This document shows positions 53,297 to 63,455 of a stretch of DNA of 64,000 nucleotides, piece after piece. Position 1 is the stretch's first letter. Each line of letters opens with the position of its first letter. Location: NCBI GenBank assembly GCA_951394045.1, contig OX595995.1, positions 682,001 to 746,000 of the forward strand, given 5' to 3'. This DNA comes from Nitzschia sp. DOCU1. Lineage: Eukaryota > Bacillariophyta > Bacillariophyceae > Bacillariales > Bacillariaceae. The position numbers and the translations under genes are program-made. The notes under the pieces were generated by a model, which saw nothing but the letters and a program-made list of their open reading frames with translations, had not been told where the DNA came from and did no database searches.

Positions 53297-53913
53297 TCAA
53301 GACAAAGAACCAAATTCATCGGGCAGTCCCAAAGGTGGTGGAACCCGAGGTCCCACTCGACCAAAGAGTTGTACAATCCATTTTTCATCTTGTACGGGTG
53401 GTAACGATTCGTGAGTCGTTCGATCGTCCGCTCGGCGAGAATCATACTCTGACGGAAAAAATACTAGTGCCTTGCCTGGTTCGGGTGTGACGGCCAAACC
53501 CAATTGATCAAAATACGTCTCTCCACCCCCCCTTGGGCATGCATTCAAATAACAGATACATGTAATCACTCGTTGTCCACCTTGATCGTTCCATTCCGAT
53601 CCCAACGTGGGGGATGCGTCGCCGTGTCGGGCAAAAATGGATCCTGGATCGTATCGAGTGACGACGGGAGCTTCCCAACAATCCCAGTCGTGACCCGTGG
53701 AATCAACAATGCGTTGTACCAACGGCTGGACAAAATCCATATCGTCGACTTGATTGAGAGCCATGGCGACACTGGTGCGGGCTTTGGCATTGGAAATGGC
53801 TTGCACCAGTGGTTGTGCCGCCAACACTAGTGCCATGGAAAGTGCCATGGCGATGAATACGGGAACAGCTGCGGCATTGATTACTTGAGCCATCCAATCT
53901 TGCTTGGTACTCC
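53297..53913 (-). CDS. 2OG-Fe(II) prolyl 4-hydroxylase-like protein, 5' end in assembly gap
   Basis: About 205 residues remain, opening into the N gap. A hydrophobic stretch (VPVFIAMALSMALVLAA) is followed by the oxygenase domain: TRYDPGSIFARHGDASP gives the metal-binding H-x-D, VITCICYLNACPRGGGETYF the conserved GGET turn, and THESLPPVQDEKWIVQLF the distal His and the Lys expected to hold 2-oxoglutarate. The closest class is eukaryotic prolyl 4-hydroxylase, which hydroxylates prolines in secretory-pathway proteins. The start is unknown; frame continuity across 200 Ns cannot be assumed (200 is not a multiple of 3), and the sequence beyond the gap does not look like this family. Confidence 0.8.
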
Positions 53914-54113
53914 NNNNNNNNNNNNNNNNNNNNNNNNNNNNNNNNNNNNNNNNNNNNNNNNNNNNNNNNNNNNNNNNNNNNNNNNNNNNNNNNNNNNNNN
54001 NNNNNNNNNNNNNNNNNNNNNNNNNNNNNNNNNNNNNNNNNNNNNNNNNNNNNNNNNNNNNNNNNNNNNNNNNNNNNNNNNNNNNNNNNNNNNNNNNNNN
54101 NNNNNNNNNNNNN
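53914..54113. other. Assembly gap, 200 N
   Basis: A run of exactly 200 Ns, a placeholder length. It truncates the hydroxylase gene. Confidence 1.
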
Positions 54114-55425
54114 CGGCACAAAAAAGGCGATCGGTTGCATATTATTCGTCGACGCGAATTTTTCTTTTGAAATAAGCCCAAGAATTTTTGGTTGCGTTTC
54201 CAGTCGAGCAAGGCGTCATCACACCAGCAAACATACCATTCTATTGATTCGAAAATTACCACGCTCGCGACGAAATCCTTTACCATACCACTAGACTTTT
54301 GACGTGCGAAGATCAAGTTTCCAACTTGGCCATTTGTAATACTGACTGTGCCCTGTCGGTTTGTAAGAGATCACATCGATAAACGACCACCAACGGAAAT
54401 GATTGCTACTTGTTGGGGTTCTCGGTTTCTTCTTTGGTATCCGGATGATTCGCCTTTATCGAAATGTCGTCGAGTAAATTCCGCTTCAATTCTTCACAAT
54501 GCGCTCGTGCAAAGTGCCCCCTGGGAATCGGTATACGGCGACAATCAACCACTGGGTGCCCCGGTTGGTCGCATAGTGTTACGGCGGCATCTTGATATAA
54601 TACTACTATACTAGTAAATTATGGACGCCCCCCCCCCCCCCCTGCTGGTGGGGTATTCGAATAATACAACAGTCAAGCCATGCTGATGGGGGCGAGCACC
54701 AACACAAAATGACGACAAACATCAAGAATCTCTGGGTTTCAGAAGAACATATTTGGATTGCTGGGATCAAAAACAATCGCAAACATCCTGGTGATCCTCA
54801 TGATCTTGATTACTACTAGTAGCGATGTGACATCAGGCCAGATGTTGATTGAAGAGCAATGGCTCCGCATCGTCGGGGCGAGACGATTTTTGAGTCCAAT
54901 GCGATGGAGTATAAACGAATACGACAATCAAGCTATTGTGTGTTGGCATTTGCGACTGGCTTGGGGGGCCTGCTCAGCCGAAAAATGGGTATGCATAGAG
55001 GGGGTAGCGCAACAATGGAAGGGGGGACGGAAATTTCCAGGGACCATCAAGCGCCGATAACGATTCTAGGGCACGTGCACGCTACAACGTTGTAGCAGTT
55101 TAACACTCCCCACGGCCGCAAACAAGCTTAATTGTTAGAGGAGAACGTTTTGATCAGTTCGCTACCACCATTCTACCGAAATCTGGCGACCAGGACATAA
55201 ATAAGTGCATTGAATTCTGGACGAGATGATGGCGAAATATAAAAAGGAATGGAAGCGTTTTGTGGGGTTAAATTGACTCAGAAACCTACAAGACAACCCT
55301 ATCAGTGTGGGTTAATTGTTCCGTCCGAGGAGCACTGACTTTCCCCCCAGGAACCTGACCGGAATCTTTCAATAGAACCCCAATGACGAAATTGAGACCT
55401 TTTGGGGGAGGGGCACTTGACTTAT
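54114..55425. other. Intergenic, no gene seen
   Basis: Includes a C run (about 54631-54642) and the motif ACTACTAGTAG at 54812-54822. Frames here open at TTG/GTG and show no domain. Confidence 0.4.
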
Positions 55426-55427
55426 TA

Positions 55428-56242
55428 GAGATTTCCTGCCTTCCATTTGCGCTTCCCGTTTGCGCTTCATTTTCAAGTCAATTTAGTCGTGAAGCGCAAA
55501 TGAATCGGATGAAGGAAGGAAATATGCTCCAAATGGCCCAAATGAAGCGCAAACTTTTATGGTTTTCGCTTCATCTTGTGACGTTTGCGCTTCATCCAGT
55601 GGCCAATCAGAATCGTCATTGTTGGAGGGAGTGGGCCGACGCACGCCAGCCACTCTTGTGTTCGCATCGACAAAAATATCATCCTGAACTTCGTCAGTAT
55701 TTGTTATAAGAATTAAAAAGGGGATTCGCAACTCTTGAGTTTGTTATAACATTTAAAATGCGTTTTTGCAACATTTGAGATCGTGATACGCAGTTCCGTG
55801 AAGGTTGGTGTTAAGTATTTGTTTATGAGCGTCAACAAGTGGTTTCGCATTACTCGAGTTCATAAGATGTGATTTCGTTTGCATTCAATTTTGCAACACG
55901 CGATTTCGTTCTGATCTGCTACTGTAGCTTGTTTCAACACAACTCTTGTTGTTTCACCGCAAATTACTGCAGAACTAAAGGATTGATTGGCTTGGCGACA
56001 ACAGTAGTTAGTAGTAGTGATGACGATGGTAGGCAGCCTTTATTTGCTAGCTACTGCCCATACCCCAAGTAGTAAGGCTTGAGTGGCTGGCTGGCTCCCC
56101 ATACACATAAATGTCGGTCCCCTGAAGCGTAAATTCCAAGCGCAAATGCCAGCAGGAAAGGAAAGAGCGAAGGATATCTTTCGCAAATACCCTTCGCGTG
56201 GGAAGCGCAAACGGGAAGCGCAAATCGAAGGCAGGAAATCTC
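55428..56242. mobile_element. 815-bp TIR element A (Tc1/mariner-like, non-autonomous)
   Basis: Terminal inverted repeats of about 40 bp: GAGATTTCCTGCCTTC... at the left end, complemented at 56202-56242 (...GGCAGGAAATCTC), with very few mismatches; the repeats contain a doubled GAAGCGCAAA unit. Flanked by TA at 55426-55427 and 56243-56244, the Tc1/mariner target duplication. No transposase frame. A second copy follows immediately. Confidence 0.85.
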
Positions 56243-56248
56243 TATTTA

Positions 56249-57045
56249 GTGATTTCCTGGCTTCGATTTGCGCTTCCCGTTTGCGCTTCATTTTCAAGTC
56301 AATTTAGTCATGAAGCGCAAATGAATCGGATGAACAGAAGGAAATATGCTCCAAATGGCCCAAATGAAGCACAAACTTTTATGGTTTTCGCTTCATCTTG
56401 TGACGTTTGCGCTTCATCCAGTGGCCAATCAGAATCGTCATTGTTGGAGGGAGTGGGCCGACGCACGCCAGCCACTCTTGTGTTCGCATCGACAAAAATA
56501 TCATCCTGAACTTCGTCAGTATTTGTTATAAGAATTAAAAAGGGGATTCGCAACTCTTGAGTTTGTTATAACATTTAAAATGCGTTTTTGCAACATTTGA
56601 GATCGTGATACGCAGTTCCGTGAAGGTTGGTGTTAAGTATTTGTTTATGAGCGTCAACAAGTGGTTTCGCATTACTCGAGTTCATAAGACGTGATTTCGT
56701 TTGCATTCAATTTTGCAACACGCGATTTCGTTCTGATCTGCTACTGTAGCTTGTTTCAACACAACTCTTGTTGTTTCACCGCAAATTACTGCAGAACTAA
56801 AGGATTGACTGGCTTGGCGACAACAGTAGTTAGTAGTAGTGATGACGATGGTAGGCAGCCTTTATTTGCTAGCTACTGCCCATACCCCAAGTAGTAAGGC
56901 TTGAGTGGCTGGCTGGCTCCCCATACACATAAATGTCGGTCCCCTGAAGCGTAAATTCCAAGCGCAAATGCCAGCAGGAAAGGAAAGAGCGAAGGATATC
57001 TTTCGCAAATACCCTTCGCGTGGGAAGCGCAAATGGGACCCCTTC
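56249..57045. mobile_element. TIR element B, right end truncated
   Basis: Starts GTGATTTCCTGGCTTC after TA at 56247-56248. The body is almost identical to element A with an offset of about 822 bp. It loses homology at its right inverted repeat after GGAAGCGCAAAT (about 57036), so it is truncated. The two elements lie head to tail, which puts two inverted repeats back to back at 56202-56288, a 39-bp-arm palindrome. Confidence 0.8.
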
Positions 57046-57378
57046 AAGGTTTGGAATTGGCAGGCCTTGGCTATCGCGCAAATTAACACGGTATATCAAA
57101 CAATTTATTTTAAGGATGTGGTTTTCGGCAAGCCCAATGCATTTAACCCGTTTTTCACCAACTTTTCAGTCACTTTGATCAAAACGGTTCGTCTTAACGC
57201 TCATCCAACTTCGCGCCATACTTGGACGTACACGGATACGAATACCGCCATAAACCCGAACAGCGCCGCCTCCCGGAGCAGCGCCACAACAATGACACAA
57301 CAACAAAACGCACTGCTGCTTTCCTCTTCCCACACCAAATTCCTATCTTCCTCTCACCGTGTTCGATCGCATTGCCTC
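57046..57378. other. Unique spacer before second segmental copy; possible interrupted gene start
   Basis: An ATG at 57293 opens a Gln/Ser-rich frame (MTQQQNALLLSSSH...) that is cut by the junction at 57379 and is out of frame with the DUF1365 sequence beyond. It may be the first codons of an unrelated gene disrupted by the duplication. Confidence 0.3.
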
Positions 57379-57773
57379 AAGAATTCCACGTTTCTCCATT
57401 TATGGAAATGCAATATTGGTATGACTGGACGTTTCAAGGCATTCCTGGCGAAACTGATGGCGAGTTTCAAGTCATCAACTCGCTGCGGCGCCGGACGACC
57501 GAGGAAAGGTTGGACTTTACCGCCAAGTTGCAAATGAACACGCAATCAATCACGCCTTTTGCCGTTGCCTGGCAAATGATTCGATTCCCTGTCTTTTGCA
57601 TGTTGATTCAGATTTGGATTCACTACCAAGCGGCGTGGTTGTTCCTCAAAGGAATTGTCTACATTCCGCACCCCGAGGGAAGCGAGACGGCGGCGAGCAG
57701 GGCGATCGCTACCATTATGACACCTTTCTTCGCCATACGAGACTATGAGGCTCCGAAAACCAAGACGGCATGA
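57379..57773 (+). pseudogene. DUF1365 gene 3' fragment
   Basis: Identical to 35158-35552: codons from FHVSPFMEMQYWYDW to the stop. The first about 246 codons, including the membrane segment and the YNFNPVSFYYL motif, are missing, and no in-frame ATG lies upstream in the new flank. Confidence 0.9.
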
Positions 57774-58678
57774 TGATGGATGGTATCGAGTCATTTGCTC
57801 TTTGATTCTAAGCGTTGGGACCACTCGCGATAGTCAGAGCTACTATTGCTAGCATGGGATCCCACAGCACCGTTTTAGGTATAGTATCAGCTGTGTGATC
57901 GCCTAAGTCGTTGGAATCAAGGACCGATTCCTTCGGCACAATACTCTCCTCTCTCTTTGACCCATCGTGAGGAAGTTCGTCTGGACACGAGTGATTATGC
58001 TAGCAGGTCACCCCGAAGAAGCTTTAGCATATTCATAATGACTACGTGTTGAGTCGTCTTTTGATTCCTAGTACAGTTGCTTCTGGCTATTGCTTGGAAT
58101 GGTACAGCCGAAAAAATGGTGGTATCGTTTTTTAGCTGATTTTGGTCCTCGTGGTGCTGCTTGAGTACTAGCTACTCGGGTTGGAGTAACAAGAAGAGGA
58201 ACGCACAGGGCTCCCCCGATAGTCAAAAGAGGATGATACCGGTATGGGGAGCCACCAGCAGCGCTGCATAGTGAAGAAGCCCCATGACAGCGAAGTGCTA
58301 TGACAAACAGAAGCAGAGAAAGTAGTTGAATCTCCATCGAATCTTTTCTCTCGTACTTATCAAGGTACACGCCACAAATCGATGTACGACGGACAGAATG
58401 CTAAGCCCGGCACGCGCATTAACAACGCAATTTCTTCTTGGTGTGTCGAAGAGGCGCTTCCCGTCGCCACATCATCCTCATCATATGGTTGATGCCATGG
58501 CTGCAAATCATTCAAACCTTGCAGATTGATGAATAAGAACACATCCATTGATTAAGAAACGCTGATACTTTGTGCAAAGCAGTCCTTACTTATCGTACGT
58601 AAATGGGATATTCTTCATTATAGTAAATGGGATATTCTTCTTTACGAATCTTGGCCATAGCAATTTCTAATACAAGAC

Positions 58679-59758
58679 ATGATGCAAGTACTGTTTTTAA
58701 CTGTGGCTCTGATCGGATCATCGTCGTTTCTGCCTGGTGTGATGATGGTGAGTGCTGCCGGATCCCACCAGCATCTTTGTTCTGTGGATTCAGCAATTTC
58801 CAAAGAATTTCCGGCTACAACAAATCACACCGTTCGGTCCCTTCGGGACGGACGACGCTTCTTGGTAGCAGCTTTCCAGGACGATAAGCCCCTTGACGAT
58901 GACGCCCAAGGATACAATCTGATGAACGATACGTCTCCCGCTGTTACATTCTACAAATGCGTTTGCACGGAACCAAATTTTCAGGATGCTCGAACGACGC
59001 ACTCCTATTGTCCACTCCATTATGTTTGTGCCATTCCATGGGACAAAACCATACCGGCCAAATGCATGGCCAATAGTCCCTTGGTTAGCACGGCGCGTAT
59101 GGCCTGGCCCCTTGTGTTTACGTGCACCCTCTGTCTGTCCCTGGTCTTGTTCTCTTCAATGCATGGCCTGGCTATTGTCAAGTACGGCCGCAAATTGTGG
59201 CAACTTTGGTGTTGTCGATGCTGTTTCACTCGTGAAGGCATCGATCGACTGGAACAAGAAGAAGTGGACGAGTTGCTCCAATTTCATCGTTCGAGGCCAC
59301 CCCAAGAAGCCCCTTGTCGATGGCGTATCCAAAAGTATCAGCTTTATCACTATCAAACTACGATTTTGTCAGGTGCTATAGGCGGCTGGAGGAGAGAATG
59401 GAGAAACTTGGGGACCTCGATCGAGCTCTATCTAGCCACGAAAGCTTACCAGGAGGACACTCTGATATCAGCCGACAATAGCGACGGCAATAATATTACC
59501 AGGGAAGTTTCCACTTTGATCCCACCAGATTTAGGAGCTGAAGACGGCGACGAAGCCAAAGGTAACAACGATAACATTGATGACGATGACAAGATGTGTT
59601 CCATTTGCTTTGCCGAATTCCAATCAGGCGAACGCCTTGGAGACTTGCCATGTAGTCATGACTTTCATGCCCAGTGTCTCAAAACTTGGATTATCAAGGG
59701 CCGACGAAACACCTGTCCTCTCTGCCAAGCACCCAATATGGCGCGCCTCCGCGAGTAG
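58679..59758 (+). CDS. Membrane RING-H2 E3 ubiquitin ligase 1, second copy
   Basis: Same 359-residue product as 36458-37537, no amino-acid difference, including signal peptide, one membrane segment and all eight RING ligands. Its 900-bp upstream flank is also copied, so it should retain its promoter. Confidence 0.88.
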   Translation: MMQVLFLTVALIGSSSFLPGVMMVSAAGSHQHLCSVDSAISKEFPATTNHTVRSLRDGRRFLVAAFQDDKPLDDDAQGYNLMNDTSPAVTFYKCVCTEPNFQDARTTHSYCPLHYVCAIPWDKTIPAKCMANSPLVSTARMAWPLVFTCTLCLSLVLFSSMHGLAIVKYGRKLWQLWCCRCCFTREGIDRLEQEEVDELLQFHRSRPPQEAPCRWRIQKYQLYHYQTTILSGAIGGWRREWRNLGTSIELYLATKAYQEDTLISADNSDGNNITREVSTLIPPDLGAEDGDEAKGNNDNIDDDDKMCSICFAEFQSGERLGDLPCSHDFHAQCLKTWIIKGRRNTCPLCQAPNMARLRE

Positions 59759-60676
59759 AAGTACCATGTACAACATGGTAACAGTACCACCAGCTTTTGG
59801 TTATGAAAGAAGCTGGAGCATCGCGCTCGCTCTGAGTCAACTGCCTCTGTAGAATCGGAATCTTTGGAGCCGATTATCATTGAAGCAATCCTGATGAGGC
59901 CGATTTTGGACGCGAAACTTTACAGTTGACAGCAATCCACCCCCACTCGTACAATGCTTGGCTTTTAACGTACAAGGGCGTGGGTATCGTTCCATCGCCG
60001 GCACGACACTTGCTCCCTTTTGCCAATTTGTATCAGCTGTGTGAATTCCTGAGTCGTTCGAATCAAGGACCGATTCTTCGGCACAATACTCTCGTTTCGT
60101 TTGACCCATCGTGATGGTGGGTCGTCTGGATACGAGTGATTATGCTACCAGGTCACCCCGAAGAAGCCTTAACATATTCATAACACTACGCGTTGAGTCA
60201 TCTGTTGATTCCTAGTAGAGGGCTATTGCTTGAAATGGTATGCAATAGAAAAAATCGTGGTATCGTTTCTTAGCTTCTCTGAAATGAGTATGCTGGCAAT
60301 CCTAAATGGTCGCATTAGTCCAAGATAAGCAGACGGGCGGCGGCAGGGACGACGAAGTGATCGGAGAAATTTCGAGAGCGAAAGTAACTGTTATCATCAT
60401 CATTGAAGCTCAGCAGGCGATGGATGCGAGGTGATGGTAGATGGGAAGGCAGCGATATTAATAATGCTCAGTTACATTGCGGTGTACGTCCGGTCTTTTT
60501 CTCTGACGAGCGGCGCTTGAAATCAAGACAGACACTCCTCTTTGGTCACCTGTTAGACACAGCTTTTGTAGCAAAGTGACGTTGACATCTGCATGAGCGA
60601 TGCCAGACACGTCAATCCTTCCTTTTACAATATTCTTATTGCGAATCTTGGCTATCGTAATTTCTGATTCCAAGCG

Positions 60677-61747
60677 ATGATGCCGATGCTACTGTTAAGT
60701 GCGGCTCTATTGGGCTTACCGTCGTTTCTGCCTAGTGTGTTGATGGTCAGTGCCGGATCCTCCCAGCAACTTTGTTCTGTGGATTCAGCAATTGCCAAAG
60801 AATTTCCCACTGTAACAAATCACTCCCTTCGGGACCTTCGGGGTGGCAGACGCTTCTTGGTAGCAGCTTTCCAGGAAGACGACCCCCTCGATGATGACGC
60901 CCAAGGGCACAATCTGATGAACGATACGTCTCCGTCTGCTACATTCTACAGATGCGTTTGCACGGAACCAGATTTTCATGATTCTCGAACGACACACTCC
61001 TATTGTCCACTGCATTATGTTTGTGCCATTCCATTCGACACAACAAAACCTGCCAAATGTATTGACACTAACCCCTCGGTTGGCGCGGCGCGCATGGCCT
61101 GGCCCGTTATGTTTACGTCGGCTTTCTGTCTTGTCTTGGTCATGTTCGCTTCGTTTCATGGCCTGGCGATTGTAAAGTATGGCCGCAAATTGTGGCATCT
61201 ATGGTGTTGTCGATGCTGTTCTAAAGTCACTCGTGAAGACGTTGATCGACTGGAACAAGAAGAAGTGGACGAGTTGCTCCAATTTCATCGTTCGAACCCA
61301 CCCCAACAAGTCCCTTGTCGATGTCGTATCCAAAAGTATCAACTATACCAGTACCAGACTACGATTTTGGCAAGTGCTGCAGTGGGCTGGAGGCGAGAAT
61401 GGAACAGCTTGGCGGGGACCCCGATTGAGCTCTGTCTAGCCACGAAAGCTTACCAGGAGGACACTCTGATATCAACCGGCGAGAGTGAGGGCGTTTCCAC
61501 TTTGATCCCCCCAGATGCAGAAGTAGCGGAAGACGAGGCAGAAGGCGACGAGGCCAAAGATAACATTGAGGACGAAGACAAGATGTGTTCCATTTGCTTT
61601 GCCGAATTCCAATCAGGCGAACGCCTTGGAGACTTGCCATGTAGTCATGACTTTCATGCCGATTGTCTCAAAACTTGGATTATCCAAGGCCGACGAAACA
61701 CCTGTCCTCTCTGCCAAGCACCGAATATGGCGCGCCTACGCAAGTAG
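60677..61747 (+). CDS. Membrane RING-H2 E3 ubiquitin ligase 2, second copy
   Basis: Same 356-residue product as 38456-39526 with no amino-acid difference and the same flanks. Confidence 0.88.
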   Translation: MMPMLLLSAALLGLPSFLPSVLMVSAGSSQQLCSVDSAIAKEFPTVTNHSLRDLRGGRRFLVAAFQEDDPLDDDAQGHNLMNDTSPSATFYRCVCTEPDFHDSRTTHSYCPLHYVCAIPFDTTKPAKCIDTNPSVGAARMAWPVMFTSAFCLVLVMFASFHGLAIVKYGRKLWHLWCCRCCSKVTREDVDRLEQEEVDELLQFHRSNPPQQVPCRCRIQKYQLYQYQTTILASAAVGWRREWNSLAGTPIELCLATKAYQEDTLISTGESEGVSTLIPPDAEVAEDEAEGDEAKDNIEDEDKMCSICFAEFQSGERLGDLPCSHDFHADCLKTWIIQGRRNTCPLCQAPNMARLRK

Positions 61748-62441
61748 GAAGCACCGTGTACGACTTTGACTTTGGTAACGAAAGAAGCTCTCAGTCAACT
61801 ACCTCTTGAGACTCAGAATCTTTGGAGTCGATGGCCGGTGAAGCAATCAAGATGAGGCTGAGTTAGGAGACGAAACTTTTACAGTTGACTGCAATATTCA
61901 CCCATTTGTAGCGCTGCTTGGCTTTTGCGCCCAAACGCACAAGGGTGTGGGGTACCTTACTAGCGCCGGCACGACACTCACTCCCTTTTGCTGATTTGCC
62001 ATAATCCTTCTCCTGGTCAAGTTTGCTACTTGCTAGCTACTACAATATGTGATATCTAAGCGGAGGCAGCTATAGTGAATTGTTATGAGGGTAGCTAATC
62101 CATAGTTTCGAAACGTGAGCGCCGGCCCAGTCCATAGTTGGATGGGGATTGGCCACAACTACCGGTAGCACATATCCCAACCCTATTATAGTACGTATAT
62201 CTGATACATAAAGGGACTTCCACATAGGAGATACCCCGCTTCTCTCTCCGAATGGGAACCTCTCGTGTCTGTCGACGAGAGCGATGCCAAACACGACAAA
62301 TGCCAATGCCTTCCCTCTACGGCCTGGTTATTGCGAACCATGGTCATAACCTTTCCTCATCCCAATAGATGATCTAACTAATACAGCCGCTCGAGTAGCA
62401 GTGGATCTTTTGGGGCCATTGTCGTTTATCTGCCTGGTGTA

Positions 62442-63455
62442 ATGGCGGTGACCACTGGATCCTACCAGAAACTTTGTTCTGTAGATCCACAAATTTCCAA
62501 AGATTTTCCTGTTGCCACGAAACACAAGAACCTTCGGGGCGGACCACGCTTTTTGGTAGCGTCTTTTCAGGACGATGAACCCATCGACGACGACAACGAT
62601 GCCCAAGGGTATAATTCAATGGACGATACGTCTCCCACTGCTACATTCTACAGATGCGTTTGCCACGAACCGGATTTTCGTGACAATCGAATGACCCATT
62701 CCTATTGTCCACTTCATTTTGAGTGTGCCATTCCCTTCGACGCAACCAAGCCCGCCCAGTGCATTGACACTAACCCCTTGGTCGGCACAACACGCATGGC
62801 CTGGCCCGTTATGTTGACGTCCACCCTTTGTCTTGTCTTGGTCATGTTTGCTTCGATGCATGGCTTGTCAGTCGTCAAGTATGGCCGCAAATTGTGGCAT
62901 CTATGGTGTTGTCGATGCTGTTCTAAAGTCACTCGTGAAGACATTGATCGACTGGAACAAGAAGAAGTGGACGAGTTGCTCCAATTTCATCGTTCGAACC
63001 CACCCCAACAAGTGCCTTGTCGATGTCGTATCGAAAAGTATCAACTATACCAGTACCAGACTACGATTTTGGCAAATGCTACAGTGGGCTAGAGGCGAGA
63101 ATGGAACAACTTGATGGGGACCCCGATTGAGCTCTATCTAGCTACAAAGGCTTACCAGGAAGACACTCCGATTTCAACCGGCGACAGTGAGGGCGTTTCC
63201 ACTTTGATCCCCCCAGATGCAGAAGTAGCAGAAGACGAGGCAGAAGGCGACGAGGCCAAAGATAACATTGAGGACGAAGACAAGATGTGTTCCATTTGCT
63301 TTGCCGAATTCCAAGCCGGCGAACGCCTTGGAGACTTGCCATGTAGTCATGACTTTCATGCCGATTGTCTCAAAGCTTGGATTATCCAAGGCCGACGAAA
63401 CACCTGTCCTCTCTGCTTAGCACCGAATATGGCGCGCCGTTACAAGACCAAGTAA
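62442..63455 (+). pseudogene. Third RING-H2 gene, copy 2, nonsense mutation
   Basis: Shares the lost signal peptide with 40221-41265 but not its 28-bp duplication: the frame is open through the membrane segment, then TGG has become TAG at 63090-63092 (codon of the conserved GGWRREW block). The RING, still with all ligands, lies downstream in the same frame. A short stretch (about 62990-63105) matches the second RING gene better than copy 1 of the third, as expected from gene conversion. Confidence 0.85.

Noticed and set aside
53297..54316. Reading the hydroxylase through the N gap to 54316
   Set aside because: The gap length is arbitrary, the frame opens at TTG, and sequence beyond the gap does not resemble the family.
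54758..55060. 100-residue frame with hydrophobic start
   Set aside because: It opens at TTG; the remaining ATG-initiated part is short and unconvincing as a signal-peptide protein.
55483..56553. Two identical 81-82-residue frames
   Set aside because: They are the same segment of the two TIR elements, not genes; no transposase similarity.
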